DNA of 64,000 nt from Brevibacillus thermoruber 423 (GTDB taxonomy: Bacteria > Bacillota > Bacilli > Brevibacillales > Brevibacillaceae): the NCBI RefSeq assembly GCF_000454065.1, contig NZ_KE695652.1:395291-459290 (forward strand), written 5' to 3'. Shown here piece after piece: positions 52,508 through 61,875 of this stretch. Position 1 is the first letter of the stretch. Each line of letters begins with the position of its first letter. The position numbers and the translations under genes were made by a program. The notes under the pieces were generated by a model. The model searched no databases and was not told the DNA's origin. It saw only the letters and a list, made by a program, of their open reading frames with translations.

Positions 52508-52804
52508 ATGGAAGAGTTGAAAAGCATGATCGCGGGATTGGGGCAGCAGTTGAGAGGGCTGGACGAACGGATCGGCGGGCTTGAGCAGCGGATCGGCGGG
52601 CTTGAGCAGCGAATGGACCGGTTTGAGCACCGCTTGGACATCATCGAAAGCGACTTGCGCGAGATCAAGGACCAGGTGGTGCTGATCAAAGCGCAGGTCG
52701 CTCGTAACACGGAGTCGGAGGGCGTCATTCGCGATTTGCAGGAATTGGTGAAAGAGCACGACACGGATATTCGCCTGCTCAAAAAAGCGGTGGCCAACCA
52801 GTAA
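52508..52804 (+). CDS. Small coiled-coil protein with heptad duplication
   Basis: 98 residues from ATG 52508 (GGGGGAGAGCG). It is almost entirely heptad coiled coil: repeated (R)IGGLEQR units followed by RFEHRLDIIESDLREIKDQVVLIKAQVARNTESE. It resembles small multi-heptad proteins of Bacillales and phage-like hole-protein partners, without clear assignment. Upstream TCGACA-N18-TACAGT may be its promoter. Confidence 0.65.
   Translation: MEELKSMIAGLGQQLRGLDERIGGLEQRIGGLEQRMDRFEHRLDIIESDLREIKDQVVLIKAQVARNTESEGVIRDLQELVKEHDTDIRLLKKAVANQ
52569..52610 (+). repeat. Two perfect tandem 21-bp repeats (three heptad turns of DNA)
   Basis: The 21-base unit GGATCGGCGGGCTTGAGCAGC occurs at 52569-52589 and 52590-52610 and encodes one coiled-coil heptad per unit. 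The identity at DNA level suggests a recent slippage duplication. Confidence 0.9.
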
Positions 52805-52877
52805 CAGCGCCCACCTGCACATCGCGGTGAGCAGGGGAGGTGCACGCCCGGCCATAACAGGAGGAGTGTTATTTCGC

Positions 52878-53378
52878 ATGCTGGAAACCGACCGATTGTT
52901 TTTTCGCCCGTATTGCCCGGACGATCTTCCTTTTCTTGCTTGTCTGCTGAAAGACCCGGACGTGGTCCGCTTCATCGGGCACGGCAGGCCGAGAACGGAT
53001 GAAGAGGTCGCCCGCTTTTACGATTGGGTGCAGCGGTCCTACGCTTCCGGCCTGGGGCTGATGGTGGCGGTGCGGAAACAGGATATGCGGCCCATCGGCC
53101 ATGCGGGACTGGTGCCGCAGACGGTGGACGGGAAGCCGGAGACGGAGATCGGTTACTGGATGGCGAAGGAATACTGGGGAAACGGCTACGCGTCCGAAGC
53201 GGCGAGAGCGTTTCGCGAGTACGCGGCAGCGGCGAAAGGGCTGAGGAGATTGATCTGCCTGATTCAACCGGGAAACGCCGCATCCGTACGAGTTGCCCAA
53301 AAGATCGGAATGATCCGGGAAAAAGAGATTGTCATCAGGGAGAAACAGGTGCACGTTTACGCGTGGGAACAGTCCTGA
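52878..53378 (+). CDS. GNAT-family N-acetyltransferase (RimJ/RimL-like)
   Basis: 166 residues from ATG 52878, behind CAGGAGGAGTG. Acetyltransf_3 pattern: METDRLFFRPYCPDD-like start (LETDRLFFRPY), GYWMAKEYWGNGYASEAARAF as the acetyl-CoA binding loop, and PGNAASVRVAQKIGM at the end. The substrate is not known. It is monocistronic before a terminator. Confidence 0.88.
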   Translation: MLETDRLFFRPYCPDDLPFLACLLKDPDVVRFIGHGRPRTDEEVARFYDWVQRSYASGLGLMVAVRKQDMRPIGHAGLVPQTVDGKPETEIGYWMAKEYWGNGYASEAARAFREYAAAAKGLRRLICLIQPGNAASVRVAQKIGMIREKEIVIREKQVHVYAWEQS

Positions 53379-53440
53379 CAACGCCCGGCGCAAGGCACAT
53401 CCCCGGCTGCGCTGCTTCATCATCCAGCCGATTCCGATAC

Positions 53441-53472
53441 AAAGCCAGCCGTTTCTCATCACGGCTGGCTTT
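53441..53472. terminator. Bidirectional terminator
   Basis: An 11-base perfect stem AAAGCCAGCCG/CGGCTGGCTTT with a ten-base loop, between the acetyltransferase gene and the convergent small gene. Confidence 0.8.
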
Positions 53473-53479
53473 CCGTCAT

Positions 53480-53623
53480 TTACTGCCCGTGTTTGGTCAC
53501 ATCAGACTGGTCGGCTTCCGACTGCATGCGGCGCGCCGCTTCCGTGCCGACGCCGGTGCGGTCGGCGAGGGACTGGGCGGCAGAGGCTTCCTGTTTTTGC
53601 TTCGACGGCCGTTTTTCTGCCAT
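53480..53623 (-). CDS. Small hydrophilic protein, 47 residues
   Basis: ATG 53623 has AAAGGAGGCGG nine bases upstream. It is rich in Ala, Gln, Ser and charged residues (QEASAAQSLADRTGVGTEAARRMQSEADQSD), with no signal, no Cys and no hydrophobic core. It resembles small spore-associated proteins in composition, but I do not recognise the family. Confidence 0.55.
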   Translation of the reverse strand: MAEKRPSKQKQEASAAQSLADRTGVGTEAARRMQSEADQSDVTKHGQ

Positions 53624-54004
53624 GGGGTCCGCCTCCTTTTTCGAATAGTGTGCCGCCCGGAACACAAAAAAATACCCCACCGCCATTGGCGATGAGGCAG
53701 CGGTTTAACTTCTCCCCAAGGGAGATTGGGCACGGCATGTTCCTATCAGACACGCAGCGCGCCAAAGTAAACCGCCTTTCAATTATGGGAGAGGAGAAAC
53801 CGGAGGAAGAGCTTATGGGGAAACGTAAGTCTTCTCCGCGGTTGTCAGCGACACCGTTGCGTCGCTATCCATATTCTTTGCCAGACCTTCCAGCTCTTAT
53901 ACATGGACGGCGCAATTTTTTTCCACGGCACAATTTTACGCGGCAGACCGGTTGTGTTAGTATGAAATCATTCTCATTCTCCATACATACAAAGGTGAGG
54001 CATT
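53624..54004 (+). other. Gene-free stretch of 381 bases before rsmD
   Basis: No convincing reading frame or RNA gene seen. A candidate promoter for rsmD is TTTACG (53935-53940) and TAGTAT (53958-53963) with a 17-base spacer, about 40 bases before the start codon. Confidence 0.4.
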
Positions 54005-55095
<1,091 letters not shown>

Positions 55096-55099
55096 GCGA

Positions 55100-56329
55100 T
55101 CAATGTGTCTGGTGCCTGCTGGCGAGGCGCACGAGCAGGCTGAGCAGGGCCAATGCGGCGAGAATCACGACGGCGATCAGTCCGGAGTGAAGCAGGGTAT
55201 CCCACCAGCCCATGACCGGAATCCCGGACGTGGACGGCAGAAAGACCGGGACGCTGCTTCCCCTGAACCAGGAAGATGCGGTGAGCGGTTCCCACGCCAA
55301 AAAGGTGAGCGCCGCCGAAAGGGCCGCGTGAATCGCGCGGGCGAGCAGGTACGGCGCCACCCTGAGATCCGTCTGGCCGAGGATGCTGGCCACCTGGGCA
55401 TGCACGCTCAAGCCGCCCCAGGAGATGACCGCGCTGGCGATGGCCGCCTGCCAGATCATCGGGACGGATGCGGGGACTTCACTCGCGGCCTGTGCGCCAA
55501 GCGTGACCTCGAAGAGACCGGCGATGATCCCGTTGGAGAGGGCGGGCGGCAGACCGAGCGGACCGAGCAGCACCGCCAGCAGGCTGCTGAGAAACCGGGT
55601 CAGGTTGATGGTGGCGAAAAGCTGAATCAGGACGGAAAAGACGATAATGAAGCCGCCGATCATCAACAGGGTGTGCAGGGCGGACTGGACCGCTTCCCCC
55701 ATCAGTCGGCCAAACGGTCGGCGGTCGCGCAGACGCGCCCGATGCATCGCCTGCAGCGCGCGGAGCGGCAGGGGAAGCCTGTTTTTTTCCAGCGGCTTGC
55801 TCAAGGGAGCGTACGGTGCGTAAAAGCGGTACATGAGCCCGATCAGGACGGCTGAGACATAATGGCTGAACGCGAGGACGACCCCGATCTGCTCGCTGTG
55901 AAAAAAGCCGATGGCGACCGCGCCGATGACGAAAAGCGGGTCCCCTGTCGTGGTAAACGACACGAGCCGTTCTCCTTCCGCCTGGGTCACGCTGCCCTGT
56001 TCCCGCAAGCGGGTCGTCAGCTTAGCCGCCACGGGATAGCCGGAGGCAAAGCCCATCGTCAGGACGAAGCCGCCCGTCCCCGGTACGTTGAAGAGCGGAC
56101 GCATCAGCGGTTCCAGGAGGACGCCGGCGAAGTGGACGACACCGACGCCCATCAGAATCTCGGAGAGAACGATAAAGGGCAGGGTGGAGGGAAACACCAC
56201 CTCCCACCAGATTTTCAAGCCGCGGAGCGCCGCCTCAAACGACGTCTGCGGGTGCGACACCAAAATGACGACGAGGGCAATCGCCGACAAGGCGAACAGC
56301 AGCGTAAGAAACAGAGAGCGGCGCGACAT
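55100..56329 (-). CDS. ylbJ: YlbJ, sporulation integral membrane protein
   Basis: 409 residues, about eight membrane segments with the nucleoside-recognition (Gate) domain pattern: VVFPSTLPFIVLSEILMG and GFASGYPVAAKLTTRL early, SWGGLSVHAQVASI late. ATG 56329 follows ATAGGAGGTAGCT. It is transcribed opposite to its neighbours, as in B. subtilis where it is a mother-cell sporulation gene needed for cortex formation. No clear sigma-E box was found, only a weak one. Confidence 0.93.
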   Translation of the reverse strand: MSRRSLFLTLLFALSAIALVVILVSHPQTSFEAALRGLKIWWEVVFPSTLPFIVLSEILMGVGVVHFAGVLLEPLMRPLFNVPGTGGFVLTMGFASGYPVAAKLTTRLREQGSVTQAEGERLVSFTTTGDPLFVIGAVAIGFFHSEQIGVVLAFSHYVSAVLIGLMYRFYAPYAPLSKPLEKNRLPLPLRALQAMHRARLRDRRPFGRLMGEAVQSALHTLLMIGGFIIVFSVLIQLFATINLTRFLSSLLAVLLGPLGLPPALSNGIIAGLFEVTLGAQAASEVPASVPMIWQAAIASAVISWGGLSVHAQVASILGQTDLRVAPYLLARAIHAALSAALTFLAWEPLTASSWFRGSSVPVFLPSTSGIPVMGWWDTLLHSGLIAVVILAALALLSLLVRLASRHQTH

Positions 56330-56549
56330 AGCTACCTCCTATACCAGCGAATGAGCAATGGGAAACCCCGGCGGGCCCTGCAGCCGGCGATGGTGGTGCC
56401 GCAGTGCTCATGGGCGGCGTGGCAAGACCGGCGACCGGCCGAGATAGTACATGTCTACGTGACCGAACCAAAAACTATGCTCCGCCCGTCTGCTTTGTCC
56501 GAAAGGATCGGCGGTACCCTGCATACGTTTGTGAGAGGGGGAGTGGCGC

Positions 56550-57344
56550 ATGGGAACAACGCGCAAACCGAAAGTGGGACTGGCGCTCGGCTCGGGAGGA
56601 GCCCGAGGCTTTGCCCACATCGGTGTGCTGAAGGCACTGGAGGCAAACGGCATCGAAGTTGACATGCTGGCCGGAAGCAGCATGGGCAGCTTGATCGCCG
56701 CCGTGTACGCCAACGGCATCGAGCCTCACATGATGGAAAAACTGGCGCTGAACCTGAAGCGAAAACATTGGCTGGATCTGACCGTTCCCAGTCTGGGGTT
56801 CGTCGCGGGCGAAAAAATCAAGCAGTTGATCCGCCTGCTGACCCATGGCAAACGCATCGAAGAACTGCCCAAAGAGCTGGCTGTCGTCGCCACCGACATC
56901 GAGACGGGGGAACGAGTCGTCTTTCGGGAGGGGCCGGTGGATCAGGCCGTTCGGGCGAGCATTTCCATCCCGGGCATTTTTGTACCCGAACGGGTGGGAG
57001 ACCGCCTGCTGGTGGACGGCGGGGTCATCGATCGGGTGCCGATCACGGTCATTCGCGACATGGGGGCCGATCTCGTCATCGCCGTCGATGTCGCCCAGTT
57101 TGACACGCCGATGAAGGTCACCACGATTTTTGACGTGATCGCCCAGACGATCGACGTCATGGAGCGGGAGATTCTGCGGCATCAGATTTTGGCTGCCGAT
57201 CTCGTAATCCGTCCCGATGTTGGACACTATAGCAGTATCGCGTACACCGGCGTGGAGGAGATTATCGCCCTCGGCGAACGCGCCGGACTGGACTCTGTGG
57301 AACGGATCAAGGAATTGATCGCCGACTGGGAGGCAAAGCAATGA
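56550..57344 (+). CDS. ylbK: Patatin-like phospholipase family protein YlbK
   Basis: 264 residues. Oxyanion loop GSGGARGFAHIGVL, nucleophile Ser44 in GSSMGS, and Asp156 in VDGGVID complete a patatin Ser-Asp dyad. NTE/RssA-type esterase. ATG 56550 follows GAGAGGGGGAGTGG. It overlaps the ylbL start by four bases. The cellular substrate is unknown. Confidence 0.95.
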   Translation: MGTTRKPKVGLALGSGGARGFAHIGVLKALEANGIEVDMLAGSSMGSLIAAVYANGIEPHMMEKLALNLKRKHWLDLTVPSLGFVAGEKIKQLIRLLTHGKRIEELPKELAVVATDIETGERVVFREGPVDQAVRASISIPGIFVPERVGDRLLVDGGVIDRVPITVIRDMGADLVIAVDVAQFDTPMKVTTIFDVIAQTIDVMEREILRHQILAADLVIRPDVGHYSSIAYTGVEEIIALGERAGLDSVERIKELIADWEAKQ

Positions 57345-58408
57345 GTGAGGAGAGGCTGATTACGCGCAACCGGACGGGCCGGGGGGCACATTCCATTCCC
57401 TGGCTGTTTGTGCTGGCCGTCGTCCTGTTGGGGATGGTGTTTTTCGTGCCGACTCCGTACTATGTGACGCGGCCCGGTTCCGCCATTGAACTGGCCCCGA
57501 TGATTGACGTCGAGGGCGGGAAAAAGGACGAATCAGGGGCGTTCATGTTGACGACGGTCAGGATGGGAGAGGCCAATCTCGCCTGGTATCTCTACGCCCA
57601 TCTGTCTCCCGACGCGGAGCTGATGAAAAAGGAACTGGTAGTCGGCAGCGGCGAGAGCAACGAAGACTTTACGAAACGGGAGCTGGCCGTGATGGACAAC
57701 TCCCAGAAGATCGCGGAAGCCGTCGCGTTCCGCCTGGCCGGATACGATGTGAAGATCGAGAACCAGGGCGTTTGGGTGATGGGCACGATCGAGGGCATGC
57801 CGGCGAAAAACGTGCTGCAGATCGGCGACGTGATCGTGGCGGTGGACGGCCGACCGACGCGCGAAGCCAAGGATCTGCTCCACTACCTGTCGACCAAAAA
57901 GGCGGGCGACCAGGTGGAAGTGACGCTGATCCGCGACGGCAGGGAGGAAAAGCGCAAGCTGGCCCTGGCACCGCTGCCTGATTCCAAAACGCCCGGCCTC
58001 GGCATCCGTCCCGACAACAAACAAGAGATCATCGTCCCGAAGCGGGTCAGCATCACTGCCCAAGGCATCGGCGGTCCCTCGGCGGGGCTGATGATGACGC
58101 TGGAGATTTACGACCAGTTGAACAAGGAGATCGACCTGACGCGGGGATACAAGATCGCCGGGACCGGTACGATCTCGCCGGACGGTTCGGTTGGCCGAAT
58201 CGGCGGCATCAACCACAAGGTCGTGGCCGCGGACCAGGCGGGAGCCGACATTTTTTTTGCGCCGGACGACGCCGAGGGGCCGGTGTCCAATTACCAGGAA
58301 GCGCTGGCGACGGCCAAGCGGATCGGGTCCCGGATGCGGGTGGTCCCGGTCAAAACCGTGGACGACGCGCTGGCTTTCCTCAAGGCGCAAAAACCGAAAG
58401 GCTCGTAA
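57341..58408 (+). CDS. ylbL: YlbL, membrane-anchored PDZ-Lon protease (SepM-like)
   Basis: 355 residues: an N-terminal membrane anchor (residues ~18-38), a PDZ domain (VWVMGTIEGMPAKNVLQIGDVIVAVDG), and a C-terminal Lon-type protease domain. The catalytic Ser247 is in GGPSAGLMM and Lys293 in GINHKVVAA. It cleaves short exported substrates, as SepM does in streptococci; in Bacillus it is linked to DNA-damage checkpoint recovery. It is the last gene before a strong new promoter. Confidence 0.95.
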   Translation: MSEERLITRNRTGRGAHSIPWLFVLAVVLLGMVFFVPTPYYVTRPGSAIELAPMIDVEGGKKDESGAFMLTTVRMGEANLAWYLYAHLSPDAELMKKELVVGSGESNEDFTKRELAVMDNSQKIAEAVAFRLAGYDVKIENQGVWVMGTIEGMPAKNVLQIGDVIVAVDGRPTREAKDLLHYLSTKKAGDQVEVTLIRDGREEKRKLALAPLPDSKTPGLGIRPDNKQEIIVPKRVSITAQGIGGPSAGLMMTLEIYDQLNKEIDLTRGYKIAGTGTISPDGSVGRIGGINHKVVAADQAGADIFFAPDDAEGPVSNYQEALATAKRIGSRMRVVPVKTVDDALAFLKAQKPKGS

Positions 58409-58435
58409 TGCGGATGAGCTGTCAAGGAAAATTGG

Positions 58436-58464
58436 TTGACAAAGCAAAGGGCAAAGGCTATAAT
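58436..58464 (+). promoter_or_regulatory. Consensus sigma-A promoter of the ylbN-rpmF unit
   Basis: TTGACA, 17 bases, TATAAT: both hexamers perfect. It starts 27 bases after the ylbL stop and about 30 bases before ylbN. Confidence 0.93.
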
Positions 58465-58493
58465 CATCCTTGTTGTGCTTGAGGTGAAAAGGT

Positions 58494-59009
58494 GTGAACA
58501 TCAAAGTAAACGATTTGGACCATCGAAAAGGTGAGCCGCTGCCGTTTCGGCTGACGCTGGACGCCGACGAGCTGAAGCGCCGCCATCAGGAGATTCGCGG
58601 GCTGACCCCTGTCGAAGCGAGCGGCGAGGCAGCCAAGCTGGGCAACCTCTACTACGTGAAAGGCGAGATGAAGTCGGACGTGGACTTTGTCTGCGCGCGA
58701 TGCCTGAAGCCTTTTACCCGGCACACGGCCGTGCCTTTTGCGGAAACCTTCGCCCCTGCCGATTCTGCGGAGGGGGAGGACGAAGAAAGCGACATTCTGC
58801 CGCTGGAAGGCGACGAGATCGAACTGGACCCGCTGCTGCAGGAAGATTTCCTGCTCGCCATGCCCGCCTTTCCCCTGTGCGAGGAAGACTGCAAAGGACT
58901 GTGTCCCACGTGCGGAGTGAATCGGAACGAGCAGGCGTGCGAGTGCAAAAACGAGCGGATCGATCCGCGTTTGGCCGGACTGGCTGACTTCTTCAAAGAC
59001 AGCAAGTAA
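58494..59009 (+). CDS. ylbN: YceD/DUF177 protein YlbN (large ribosomal RNA accumulation)
   Basis: 171 residues from GTG 58494 (GAGGTGAAAAG). DUF177 pattern with a zinc-like first pair (FVCARCLKPF), an acidic middle and a second cluster (GLCPTCGVNRNEQACEC). YceD family members precede rpmF in most bacteria and affect 23S rRNA accumulation. Its place under a consensus promoter fits high expression. Confidence 0.93.
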   Translation: MNIKVNDLDHRKGEPLPFRLTLDADELKRRHQEIRGLTPVEASGEAAKLGNLYYVKGEMKSDVDFVCARCLKPFTRHTAVPFAETFAPADSAEGEDEESDILPLEGDEIELDPLLQEDFLLAMPAFPLCEEDCKGLCPTCGVNRNEQACECKNERIDPRLAGLADFFKDSK

Positions 59010-59017
59010 TGCTTATG

Positions 59018-59066
59018 TTTTCAAGATGGGACAGCCGATCCGTCGATCGAGCGTCTCATTTTTGAA
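59018..59066 (+). promoter_or_regulatory. Hairpin with T-run in the rpmF leader (possible attenuator)
   Basis: TTTTCAAGATGGGAC pairs imperfectly with GTCTCATTTTTGAA around an inner GATC-rich loop, ending in TTTTT. It lies between ylbN and rpmF and could partly terminate ylbN transcripts. It is 80 bases before the rpmF start. Confidence 0.45.
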
Positions 59067-59147
59067 GGATGGCGGAAGCGTTCGCGCCTTTACCATCCAC
59101 CCAATAGAGCTTCTTAGCATTTGCCAGTTGAAGGAGGTGTAAGGAAG

Positions 59148-59318
59148 ATGGCAGTACCTCAGCGGAGAACTTCCAAAACCCGTAAAAGAATGCGTCGTAC
59201 GCACTTCAAATTAGAGATTCCAGGCATGATCAAATGCGATAACTGTGGCGAATACAAGCTTGCGCATCGCGTTTGCCCGAGCTGCGGACACTATAAAGGT
59301 GTAAAAGTAGCGAAGTAA
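59148..59318 (+). CDS. rpmF: 50S ribosomal protein L32
   Basis: 57 residues from ATG 59148 (AAGGAGGTGTAAGG). L32 signature: [19 protein letters not shown], then two CxxC pairs (CDNCGEY, CPSCGHY) forming the zinc site, so this is the zinc-containing (C+) form. Codon use is visibly cleaner than in the neighbours, as expected for a ribosomal gene. It is followed by a terminator. Confidence 0.98.
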   Translation: MAVPQRRTSKTRKRMRRTHFKLEIPGMIKCDNCGEYKLAHRVCPSCGHYKGVKVAK

Positions 59319-59321
59319 GAA

Positions 59322-59352
59322 AAAGCAGGGTGAGAAATCACCTTGCTTTTTT
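59322..59352 (+). terminator. Rho-independent terminator of rpmF
   Basis: AAGCAGGGTGA/TCACCTTGCTT, GAAA loop, T6. Confidence 0.92.
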
Positions 59353-59501
59353 CATTTTGGGGGACGGGAGAAGCCGGAGGTCCCGGCTCTTGTCGTTCAT
59401 GCCCCGTATTCGCGCGAGGTCCATGCCCGATTCCGCACAAGGTCTCCTTGAAAACGCGGAAAAACATCCACGTTCCAAGTAATATCGCTTATATTTACTT
59501 A

Positions 59502-59547
59502 CAAACACTTGTTTTTACTTGTGTGTTTGCCGTACATCGCTTACAAT
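59502..59547 (+). promoter_or_regulatory. Promoter and candidate operator of the DeoR-type gene
   Basis: TTGTGT (59519-59524), 17 bases, TACAAT (59542-59547). CAAACAC (59502-59508) and its complement GTGTTTG (59523-59529) straddle the -35. TTTACTT is directly repeated at 59494 and 59514. It is suitable for autorepression. Confidence 0.5.
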
Positions 59548-59593
59548 GAAAGTAGAAGAATAAGGCCGACGAATGGACGGAGTTGAACCCTGG

Positions 59594-60358
59594 ATGTATC
59601 AGGAAGAGAGGCTGGCCGCGATTATGCGGCATCTGGAACAACATCGGCGCATCAGCGTGCAGGAGATTGTGGAACACTTCGGCGTATCCCGCGATACGGC
59701 CAGGCGCGACATCGTCAAGCTGGAGGAGCGGGGAGCCATCTTGCGGACGCGCGGCGGCGCGATCCTGCCAACGCTCTCCAAGAAGGACTACAGCTACCAG
59801 GAACGGCTGCAGATGGACGTAAGCGGGAAGCGGAAGATCGGCGAGGCGGCCGCCCGCCTCATGAAAGACGGGGACTACCTGCTGATGGATGCCTCCACCA
59901 CTGTCCAGTTTGCGGCGGAATGCATGAAAACGACGGGCCATGTGGTCATTACCAATTCGTTTGAAACGGCTGCGCTCTTGGCTGGACGACCAGGCATCCA
60001 AGTAAAGCAGTTGGGCGGAGACGTGCACGCCGAAGGACGGTACGTGTACGGCTCGAGAGCGGTGGAGATGCTCGCCGATTACCATGTGGACAAACTGCTC
60101 GTGGGCGCCTGTGGAATAACGGCGTCGGGGCTGGTTTCCACCTCGGAGGAGCACGGGTTTCTCATCAAGGAAATGATGAAGCGCGCGGACCAGGTAATCG
60201 TTCTCGCCGACCATTCCAAGTTTGGGCGCAGCATGCTGTACCGGATCGCCGACCTGGGCCGGATTGATCTGATCGTGACGGACCGCGCCCCCGAACAGGA
60301 GATCGCCGAGGCGCTCCGCGTCCATGAAGTGGAACTGATCGTAACCGGTTCGGAATGA
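59594..60358 (+). CDS. DeoR-family transcriptional regulator
   Basis: 254 residues from ATG 59594 (ACGGAG ten bases upstream; ATG 59573 also possible). An N-terminal HTH_DeoR (YQEERLAAIMRHLEQHRRISVQEIVEHFGVSRDTARRDIVKLEERGAI) precedes a DeoRC sugar-phosphate sensor domain (LMDASTTVQFAAECM ... VITNSFETAALL ... GACGIT ... ADHSKFGR). Such repressors respond to phosphorylated sugars. No sugar operon follows, so its target is not visible here. Confidence 0.92.
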   Translation: MYQEERLAAIMRHLEQHRRISVQEIVEHFGVSRDTARRDIVKLEERGAILRTRGGAILPTLSKKDYSYQERLQMDVSGKRKIGEAAARLMKDGDYLLMDASTTVQFAAECMKTTGHVVITNSFETAALLAGRPGIQVKQLGGDVHAEGRYVYGSRAVEMLADYHVDKLLVGACGITASGLVSTSEEHGFLIKEMMKRADQVIVLADHSKFGRSMLYRIADLGRIDLIVTDRAPEQEIAEALRVHEVELIVTGSE

Positions 60359-60436
60359 ATCGGACTAAAGGCGGGGATAAACTTTGTCTGGCTGGCGTGA
60401 TCGGGTGAACCAGCGTGACAGCAGGCAAATTTATCA

Positions 60437-60467
60437 AGGGAAGCTCTCTTACGGGGCTTCCCTTTTC
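60437..60467 (+). terminator. Rho-independent terminator
   Basis: GGGAAGC/GCTTCCC with an 11-base loop and TTTT, downstream of the DeoR-type gene. Nothing else was recognised in 60359-60648. Confidence 0.8.
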
Positions 60468-60648
60468 CATGGATTCATCTCCGCAGGAGTTCGATAGAAA
60501 CCATTCCGTTCGCAGTTGGGAAGATTCGTCCTCCGCAGCATTTCCCGTTGACACCTTTTCCTCATGTTGGTAAAATCGTTCCTCTGACTCTCTGTGGAGG
60601 CTTCACATTTGTTTGCAAGCCGCCGACGCTGTGTCGAGGGGGGATCGG

Positions 60649-61281
60649 ATGGTTTACTGGCGCATTGTCCGCAGCAGTTATCGACGCAATCTTCAGTATC
60701 GTCTGTCACATCTGGTCAACAATCTGGCAAGCGCGATCTTCGGGCTGGTCTACATCGCCATCTGGGCGGGGTGCTGGCGGGAAAGGAAGCGAGCAGCCCG
60801 TACGACATCCGGACGATGGCCGCCTACATCAGCCTGTGTCAATGCGTGCTGTGGGTGAGCGTGTTTCTTTCCCCCGGACTGGGCATTCAGACGGGAGTGA
60901 GAAGCAGTGCCGTCAGCCTGGATTTGATCCGGCCGATCAACTACATGCTCTACGTCCTCAGTCACGAGCTGGGCAGAATCGCCTACAACGCCTGTTTCCG
61001 CAGCGTGCCCATCGGCCTTGTCCTGGGGATCGCGGTCGGATTCCGGCTGCCAACGCATCCGGCTGTCTGGCTGTGGACCGCATTGTCCCTGTGCCTGGCC
61101 GTCTATCTGGGACTGCTCCTCTTTTACCTGGTCGGGATCACCTCCTTCTGGACGACGGAAATCCGCTGGGCTCACTACATTCTCATGTCGCTTGTGCTCG
61201 GCATCGGCGGACAGATGATCCCCGTCGATCTGCTGCCGGGCGTGCTGGGGGAGATCGCCCCGTATCTGCCGTTCGCCGGGG
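60649..61281 (+). pseudogene. ABC-2 exporter permease 1, frameshifted and 3'-truncated
   Basis: ATG 60649 follows GAGGGGGGATCGG. The first ~40 residues (MVYWRIVRSSYRRNLQYRLS ... VYIAIWAG) are in one frame. Right after a GGGCGGGG tract near 60770 the homology jumps to the next frame (LAGKEASSPYDIRTMAAYIS) and continues through four hydrophobic segments to PYLPFAG at about 61280. One missing G restores the frame. The expected last ~45 residues are absent because the sequence passes directly into the middle of permease 2. It belongs to the DUF990/NatB-like permeases that pair with the ATPase downstream. Confidence 0.75.
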
Positions 61282-61875
61282 TGCTACCGGCTGTTCGCGC
61301 CGGAACTGCACGAGTTTGAACGGTATGTGCTGCAGGGCGAACTGGATCAACTGCTGATCCGCCCCCTCTCGCCGCTCGCGCTGCTACTGACGCGAAACCT
61401 GGAGCTGGGGTGCATCGGCGGGATTGTGCAGGGGCTCGTTGTTTTTGGCGTCGCCGTCGCCGGGCTGCACGCACAGGGGAAGCCGGTGTGGGACGTCGTG
61501 CTGTACGCGCCCGTGGCGCTGCTGTCGGGCAGCGCGATCTTTTTTGCCCTCTCGCTTGCGACCGCGACCCTCTGCTTCTGGACGCACCAGACCAAGGACC
61601 TGCAGACGTTTACCCTCTACGCCCCGGCCAACGCGTCCAACTATCCCGTCAGTCTTTATCCGGGGTGGCTGAAGGGGCTGTTCTTTTCCGTAATCCCGGT
61701 CGCCTTTGTCAACTACGTGCCGATGCGCTACCTTCTCGGCAAGGGCGGAGACTGGTATGATCCGCTCCTGACGCCGCTGGTCGCGGCGGCGTCGGTGTTT
61801 GTCGCGGTGCGCTTCTGGAACAGGGGCATTCGGGCGCCTACCACAGTACGGGAAGCTAGGTGGGATGCGAGATGA
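61282..61875 (+). pseudogene. ABC-2 exporter permease 2, 5'-truncated
   Basis: The frame enters at CYRLFAPELHEFERYVLQGELDQLL without a start codon or ribosome site of its own. This segment normally lies ~70-80 residues inside such permeases. The remaining ~197 residues with four or five membrane segments (GLVVFGVAVAGLHAQG, LLSGSAIFFALSLATATLCFW, and the LFFSVIPVAFVNYVP end) are intact. GTG 61327 could start a shorter product. It overlaps the ATPase by ATGA, so the original operon structure is preserved at the 3' side. Confidence 0.7.

Noticed and set aside
53960..53985. Fur-box-like sequence upstream of rsmD (TGAAATCATTCTCA)
   Set aside because: Too many mismatches to the 7-1-7 pattern, and rsmD is not an iron-regulated gene.
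60761..60790. Programmed ribosomal frameshift in permease 1
   Set aside because: There is no slippery heptamer with downstream structure; the site is a G-run, and the same operon has two deletions, so decay or sequencing error is simpler.
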